Position numbers and translations under genes: made by a program. From positions 1 through 35,216 of the forward strand of contig NZ_JADJTF010000006.1 in the NCBI RefSeq assembly GCF_016711335.1: a stretch of 35,216 nt of DNA, read 5' to 3'. Origin of the DNA: Thiofilum sp. GTDB taxonomy: Bacteria; Pseudomonadota; Gammaproteobacteria; Thiotrichales; Thiotrichaceae. The notes below the pieces were generated by a model that was given only the letters and a program-made list of their open reading frames with translations, had not been told where the DNA came from and made no database searches. Below, piece by piece: positions 32,631-35,216 of the stretch (position 1 is its first letter; each line of letters starts with the position of its first letter).

Positions 32631-32643
32631 TTAACACTGTTTA
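32631..32643. repeat. 13-bp palindrome, copy 6 (one mismatch)
   Basis: TTAACACTGTTTA, twelve of thirteen positions of the palindrome, in the 51-nt gap between the end of the virion/lysis genes and the SSB/Bet region, where an early promoter would be expected. I see no convincing -35/-10 pair. Confidence 0.45.
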
Positions 32644-32679
32644 TGTTGTAAGTGTGGAAAATTATGCTAATTCGTCTAT

Positions 32680-32895
32680 GTGGAAAATAACACAATAAGG
32701 CGACGTAAGTGCAGGAAGTGCAATAAACTAATTCACTTTATATTATATCGTATTGGGTATAGGCGCATATATATAGACTTGAGTGAGCGTCAATGGCATG
32801 GCGGCGTTTGTCCTTTTTGTAGGTCTACATACAACAAAAGGAAGAAACTAAATGCATCAATTAATACTACTTGGAAGAATTGCAACGGACGTTGA
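32680..32895 (+). CDS. Zinc-ribbon protein
   Basis: A 71-residue basic protein with a GTG start. CRKC (11-14) and CPFC (44-47) form a two-knuckle zinc ribbon, similar to small phage Com-like translational regulators, though no family is assured. It ends 44 nt inside the ssb gene, in another frame, so the two are translated from overlapping DNA. The ribosome site is poor; ATG alternatives in this frame are absent. Confidence 0.55.
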   Translation: MENNTIRRRKCRKCNKLIHFILYRIGYRRIYIDLSERQWHGGVCPFCRSTYNKRKKLNASINTTWKNCNGR

Positions 32896-33226
32896 GGTAA
32901 GAACAAGCAAGGCTGGTAAACCGTACACAAAGCTAGTGGTAGCCTCTAATTACAAACACATGGGCGAGGACGCCACACTGTGGGTTAACGTGATGTGTTT
33001 TGGTAAACTATCAGATTACGTGTCTATGAATGCCCGCAAAGGCGAACAGATATATGTTGATGGCACACTAACGGTTGATGCGTATACATCGAAGGACGGG
33101 GAAGCTAGGGGTTCACTAACCCTATTCCCAGATAACTTAAGGCTACTTGGTGCTAAGCCCGCGAAGCAAGAACAGGGCTTACAATCGTTTGTTGATAATT
33201 CAGATTTAGAAGATCTAGATTTTTAA
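32852..33226 (+). CDS. ssb: Single-stranded DNA-binding protein
   Basis: A 124-residue SSB with an OB fold: MHQLILLGRIATDVEVRTSK, YTKLVVASNY, LWVNVMCFGKLSDYV, KGEQIYVDGTLTVDAY. It ends in an acidic tip, DLEDLDF, analogous to the bacterial tail that recruits partner proteins. It is short, lacking the long linker, as in phages. AAAGGAAG stands about 8 nt before the ATG. It lies just before the annealing protein Bet, with which such SSBs often cooperate. Confidence 0.93.
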   Translation: MHQLILLGRIATDVEVRTSKAGKPYTKLVVASNYKHMGEDATLWVNVMCFGKLSDYVSMNARKGEQIYVDGTLTVDAYTSKDGEARGSLTLFPDNLRLLGAKPAKQEQGLQSFVDNSDLEDLDF

Positions 33227-33235
33227 GGAGTGAGT

Positions 33236-34078
33236 ATGACTACAGAGCTAATGGTCTGGAATGAAGACCAAATTGATTTAATCAAGCAACAGGTTTGCAA
33301 GGGCGCTACAGATGATGAGTTAAAGCTATTTTTATATACAGCAAAACGCACAGGGTTAGATCCCCTTGCTCGCCAGATATACGCTATGAGGCGTTACGAT
33401 AATAACTTAAAACGCGAAGTGATGAGTATAGGAACTAGTATTGATGGTTTTAGATTAATCGCTGAAAGAAGTGGGGACTATGCTGGCCAGGTCGGACCTT
33501 TTTGGTGTGGCGATGATGGTGTATGGGTTGATGTTTGGCTAAAGAGCACTCCACCTGTTGCTGCAAAGCTTGGTGTTATGAGGACTAAATTTAAAGAGCC
33601 ATTATATGCTGTGGCTATGTATAGTGAATATGTTCAAAAATATAAAGATAAAGAAACCAAACAGTGGAAGGTAACTCCAATGTGGTCAAAGATGCCGACC
33701 CTTATGCTTGCAAAGGTAGCTGAAAGCTTGGCGCTACGGAAGGCGTTCCCACAAGAGTTATCGTCTATTTATACAAAAGAAGAGTTCCCTTCTGAATCAG
33801 ACTTAGAAGAGGTTAAACAAATACAAACACAAGTAGAGCCAATTGCATTTGTGGCACAAAGTTGGGTTCCATCTAAAGACCAATTGACTAGACTTTTCAC
33901 TATAGCAGCAACAAATGGTTATACAAAGCCCGCTGCTAGTGAATTACTACAAGCACGCTACGGACTAGCTAGCTCTAAAGAACTTACAAAAGAACAGTAT
34001 GACGATCTATGTAAATACATGGAAGCATACCCAGTAACAAAACTAGATAGCGGCGAGTTAGACAGTGAGCCTACTTAA
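33236..34078 (+). CDS. bet: RecT/Redbeta-family annealing protein
   Basis: A 280-residue phage single-strand annealing protein of the lambda Bet type. Signatures: TDDELKLFLYTAKRTGLDPL, ARQIYAMRRYD, SIGTSIDGFRLIAERSG, and MLAKVAESLALRKAFPQEL. It anneals complementary strands in recombination-dependent replication. The start at 33236 has AAGGAG in front; the GTG at 33230 overlaps that site and is rejected. C-terminal about 75 residues (after 200) are probably the SSB/Exo-contact domain. No exonuclease partner (RecE or Exo) lies next to it in the window. It overlaps a small gene at its end. Confidence 0.93.
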   Translation: MTTELMVWNEDQIDLIKQQVCKGATDDELKLFLYTAKRTGLDPLARQIYAMRRYDNNLKREVMSIGTSIDGFRLIAERSGDYAGQVGPFWCGDDGVWVDVWLKSTPPVAAKLGVMRTKFKEPLYAVAMYSEYVQKYKDKETKQWKVTPMWSKMPTLMLAKVAESLALRKAFPQELSSIYTKEEFPSESDLEEVKQIQTQVEPIAFVAQSWVPSKDQLTRLFTIAATNGYTKPAASELLQARYGLASSKELTKEQYDDLCKYMEAYPVTKLDSGELDSEPT

Positions 34079-34181
34079 CCCGTTTTATGTAAGTATTAAG
34101 TTACTATTTTTAATGTGTGCAACATTTTACGTTGGGTACACATACGGAGTCACACGTAAAATAATGAATGAGGATGAATAA
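34065..34181 (+). CDS. Small membrane protein
   Basis: A 38-residue protein from a GTG at 34065 inside the end of bet, with GGCGAG before it. One membrane segment (about 8-27, YVSIKLLFLMCATFYVGY) and a short charged tail. Its stop abuts the next ATG, so the three genes are tightly linked. Too short to assign. A coding role is supported by its place, open frame and hydrophobic design, not by homology. Confidence 0.5.
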   Translation: MSLLNPFYVSIKLLFLMCATFYVGYTYGVTRKIMNEDE

Positions 34182-34352
34182 ATGGAAATTGAATATCTTA
34201 CATGCCCGCTGTGCAAAGAAAATGATTTCGATGATATTGGGCTATACCAGCATTATTCATCTGGTTACTGTGATGGTTACAATAAAGCCCAGGATAAATA
34301 TGTATTAATGAATAATGAATTATGTGAGCGATACATAGAGAATAAAAAATGA
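34182..34352 (+). CDS. Small zinc-finger-like protein
   Basis: A 56-residue protein that starts right after the previous stop. CPLC (8-11), then H24 and C30 (LYQHYSSGYC) form a possible CCHC-type finger; the remainder is polar, helical. One more of the small Cys-containing proteins seen in both early regions. Overlaps the next gene (ATGA). GAGGATGA precedes the ATG. Confidence 0.6.
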   Translation: MEIEYLTCPLCKENDFDDIGLYQHYSSGYCDGYNKAQDKYVLMNNELCERYIENKK

Positions 34353-34654
34353 TTACAAAACAAGAACTAGAGAATTTGAAAGAGGTAGCGGGTAAATATT
34401 CAAAATGTCTTAACCTTCCTAGTGAGGAGGTGACGCCTTCATCATGGTTTAATATAACACAAAGTAAATTTGAATTTCGTGAAGAGGCAAACCCCGACAC
34501 AGTACTCCGCATAATAGAAGCGCTTGAGGTTGCTACTAAATCACTTATTAAAATAAGGGTTAATTGTTCATGTACTGAGTTATGCATGTGTTCAGAGGAT
34601 GATGTTTTTATTGCACAAGAAGCACTAAATAAGATTTATGGTTCAATTGAATGA
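34349..34654 (+). CDS. Ea22-like phage early protein
   Basis: A 101-residue protein in an ATGA overlap. It has TKQELENLKEVAGKY, then EANPDTVLRIIEALE and FIAQEALNKI; the ANPxxVLxLIxALE motif is common in Ea22-like and related small early proteins of phages. It contains a Cys cluster (CSCTELCMC). Function unknown. Translation is probably coupled on both sides. Confidence 0.6.
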   Translation: MITKQELENLKEVAGKYSKCLNLPSEEVTPSSWFNITQSKFEFREEANPDTVLRIIEALEVATKSLIKIRVNCSCTELCMCSEDDVFIAQEALNKIYGSIE

Positions 34655-34716
34655 ACTACCTACTCTATATATTTATACTAATCATAGCCTATTCAATTAA
34701 CGGAGTAAGTTTATGA
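34651..34716 (+). CDS. Micro membrane peptide
   Basis: A 21-residue open frame, nearly all hydrophobic (NYLLYIFILIIAYSIN), linking the stop at 34652-34654 and the next ATG at 34713 through ATGA overlaps on both sides. The arrangement suggests a real translated peptide, or at least a coupling element; chance cannot be excluded at this length. Confidence 0.35.
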   Translation: MNYLLYIFILIIAYSINGVSL

Positions 34717-34874
34717 AAAAACAAATCATCACTTACGAGAATAAGAAGTGTATTATTTGTGACACTGTATTTACAAGGTGTATACTTATAAGTCTTTCAG
34801 CTAACGAGTTTATAATATGTTTTTGCTGCGCCGGTGAGCTAAAAGAAGAATTGATGCGGGGTGTGTCGTTGTGA
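34713..34874 (+). CDS. Cys-rich small protein
   Basis: A 53-residue protein with CGGAG before its ATG. CIIC (13-16) and CFCC (36-39) form a zinc-ribbon layout, with a hydrophobic strand (RCILISLSANEFIICF) between. The end overlaps the next gene in a GTGA. Not assigned to a family; similar in style to the genes at 1122 and 32680. Confidence 0.55.
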   Translation: MKKQIITYENKKCIICDTVFTRCILISLSANEFIICFCCAGELKEELMRGVSL

Positions 34875-35095
34875 ATAAAGAAACTAAAAAAGATATGCCA
34901 ATACATTGTACACTTATTAATAAAAATGGATTCTCGTTAAATTTGCCAGTAAATGAAATTAAAATATTAACCAATGTAGTTTGTATATATGACGACATTA
35001 AAAATGCAAAGGTTGAGTATGTTCTAGAAAGACACAAAGAGGTTAGGCAAAAAAATGGTAGACCTCATATTGTGGCTGTTTATAAAGAGGTTTAA
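34871..35095 (+). CDS. Hypothetical protein
   Basis: A 74-residue protein with a GTG start in a GTGA overlap. Beta-rich beginning (MPIHCTLINKNGFSLNLPVN) and a basic C-terminus (ERHKEVRQKNGRPHIVAVYK). No recognised motif. It continues the small-gene row of the right early region. Confidence 0.55.
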   Translation: MNKETKKDMPIHCTLINKNGFSLNLPVNEIKILTNVVCIYDDIKNAKVEYVLERHKEVRQKNGRPHIVAVYKEV

Positions 35096-35098
35096 GTG

Positions 35099-35216
35099 AT
35101 GAGTAATATTAAGGTAGGCGATAGGATACGAGTTTATTCCAATGCAGATGTATGGACCGGAGTCGTGGAAAAAATATATCCCAACGGTCATTTAGATTAT
35201 ATATCAGACGATGATG
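35099..35216 (+). CDS. SH3/KOW-like small protein (partial)
   Basis: Open from ATG at 35099 to the window end (39 codons). MSNIKVGDRIRVYSNADVWT then GVVEKIYPNGHLDYISDD is a beta pattern (VGDRIRV ... W-x-G-x-V ... G) of small SH3-like barrels. The C-terminus is missing from the window. It starts 3 nt after the stop of the previous gene. Confidence 0.5.
   Translation, partial: MSNIKVGDRIRVYSNADVWTGVVEKIYPNGHLDYISDDD

Noticed and set aside
1..35216. CRISPR array, insertion sequence, integrase or attachment site
   Set aside because: No regularly spaced repeats, transposase or recombinase motifs or flanking duplications were seen; the six palindromes are irregularly spaced.

Overview
The window is most of a tailed, double-stranded DNA bacteriophage genome. 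It carries a compact virion module (terminase, portal, scaffold, coat, connector and nozzle-like proteins, ejection proteins, fibres), a lysis cassette with a T7-lysozyme-type amidase, and phage SSB and RecT/Bet recombination genes. The short tail proteins, a large beta-rich nozzle-like protein and three large internal-virion-type proteins suggest podovirus morphology; there is no tape measure, sheath or baseplate set. The DNA is AT-rich, almost everything reads rightward, and genes are packed with ATGA/GTGA overlaps. Lipoproteins, a peptidoglycan amidase and Sec signal peptides point to a Gram-negative host, which I cannot name. No DNA polymerase, helicase, integrase or single-subunit RNA polymerase is present, so the genome probably continues beyond both ends.

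Layout. 1-93: start of a leftward DNA methyltransferase. 142-2996: rightward early/accessory genes: a lipoprotein, a small HTH protein, a sigma-70-like protein, Cys-rich microproteins, a Gp157-family protein and a DUF1064 endonuclease-like protein. 2999-4010: a CAT-anticodon tRNA, a small gene with its own promoter, then about 550 nt without a gene that has the look of a large structured RNA. 4015-7083: RNase HI, small unknown genes, an HTH protein and a GNAT. 7116-24384: packaging, capsid, connector, nozzle and ejection genes, with terminators after the coat gene and after the following gene. 24440-29902: small virion proteins and two long fibre/adhesin proteins that both begin with signal peptides. 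29913-32628: an unknown gene, holin-like proteins, a lipoprotein, the amidase and a small beta protein. 32680-35216: zinc ribbon, SSB, Bet and a run of small early genes, the last cut by the window end.

Main points of interest. (1) 3438-3990 has many nested helices, two GAAA tetraloops and one CUUG tetraloop, sits close to a tRNA and resembles in size and setting the giant phage RNAs ROOL and GOLLD; I cannot say whether it belongs to either. (2) A 13-bp palindrome TTAACA-N-TGTTAA occurs four times exactly and twice with one mismatch, at the tRNA/ncRNA locus, before a gene at 5.5 kb, in the holin-like genes and at the start of the SSB/Bet region; it looks like a phage operator. (3) The two fibre proteins carry Sec signal peptides. 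(4) A sigma-like gene whose HTH coding continues upstream of its only ATG and resembles the 53-residue HTH gene before it. (5) A promoter placed so that its transcript would be leaderless.
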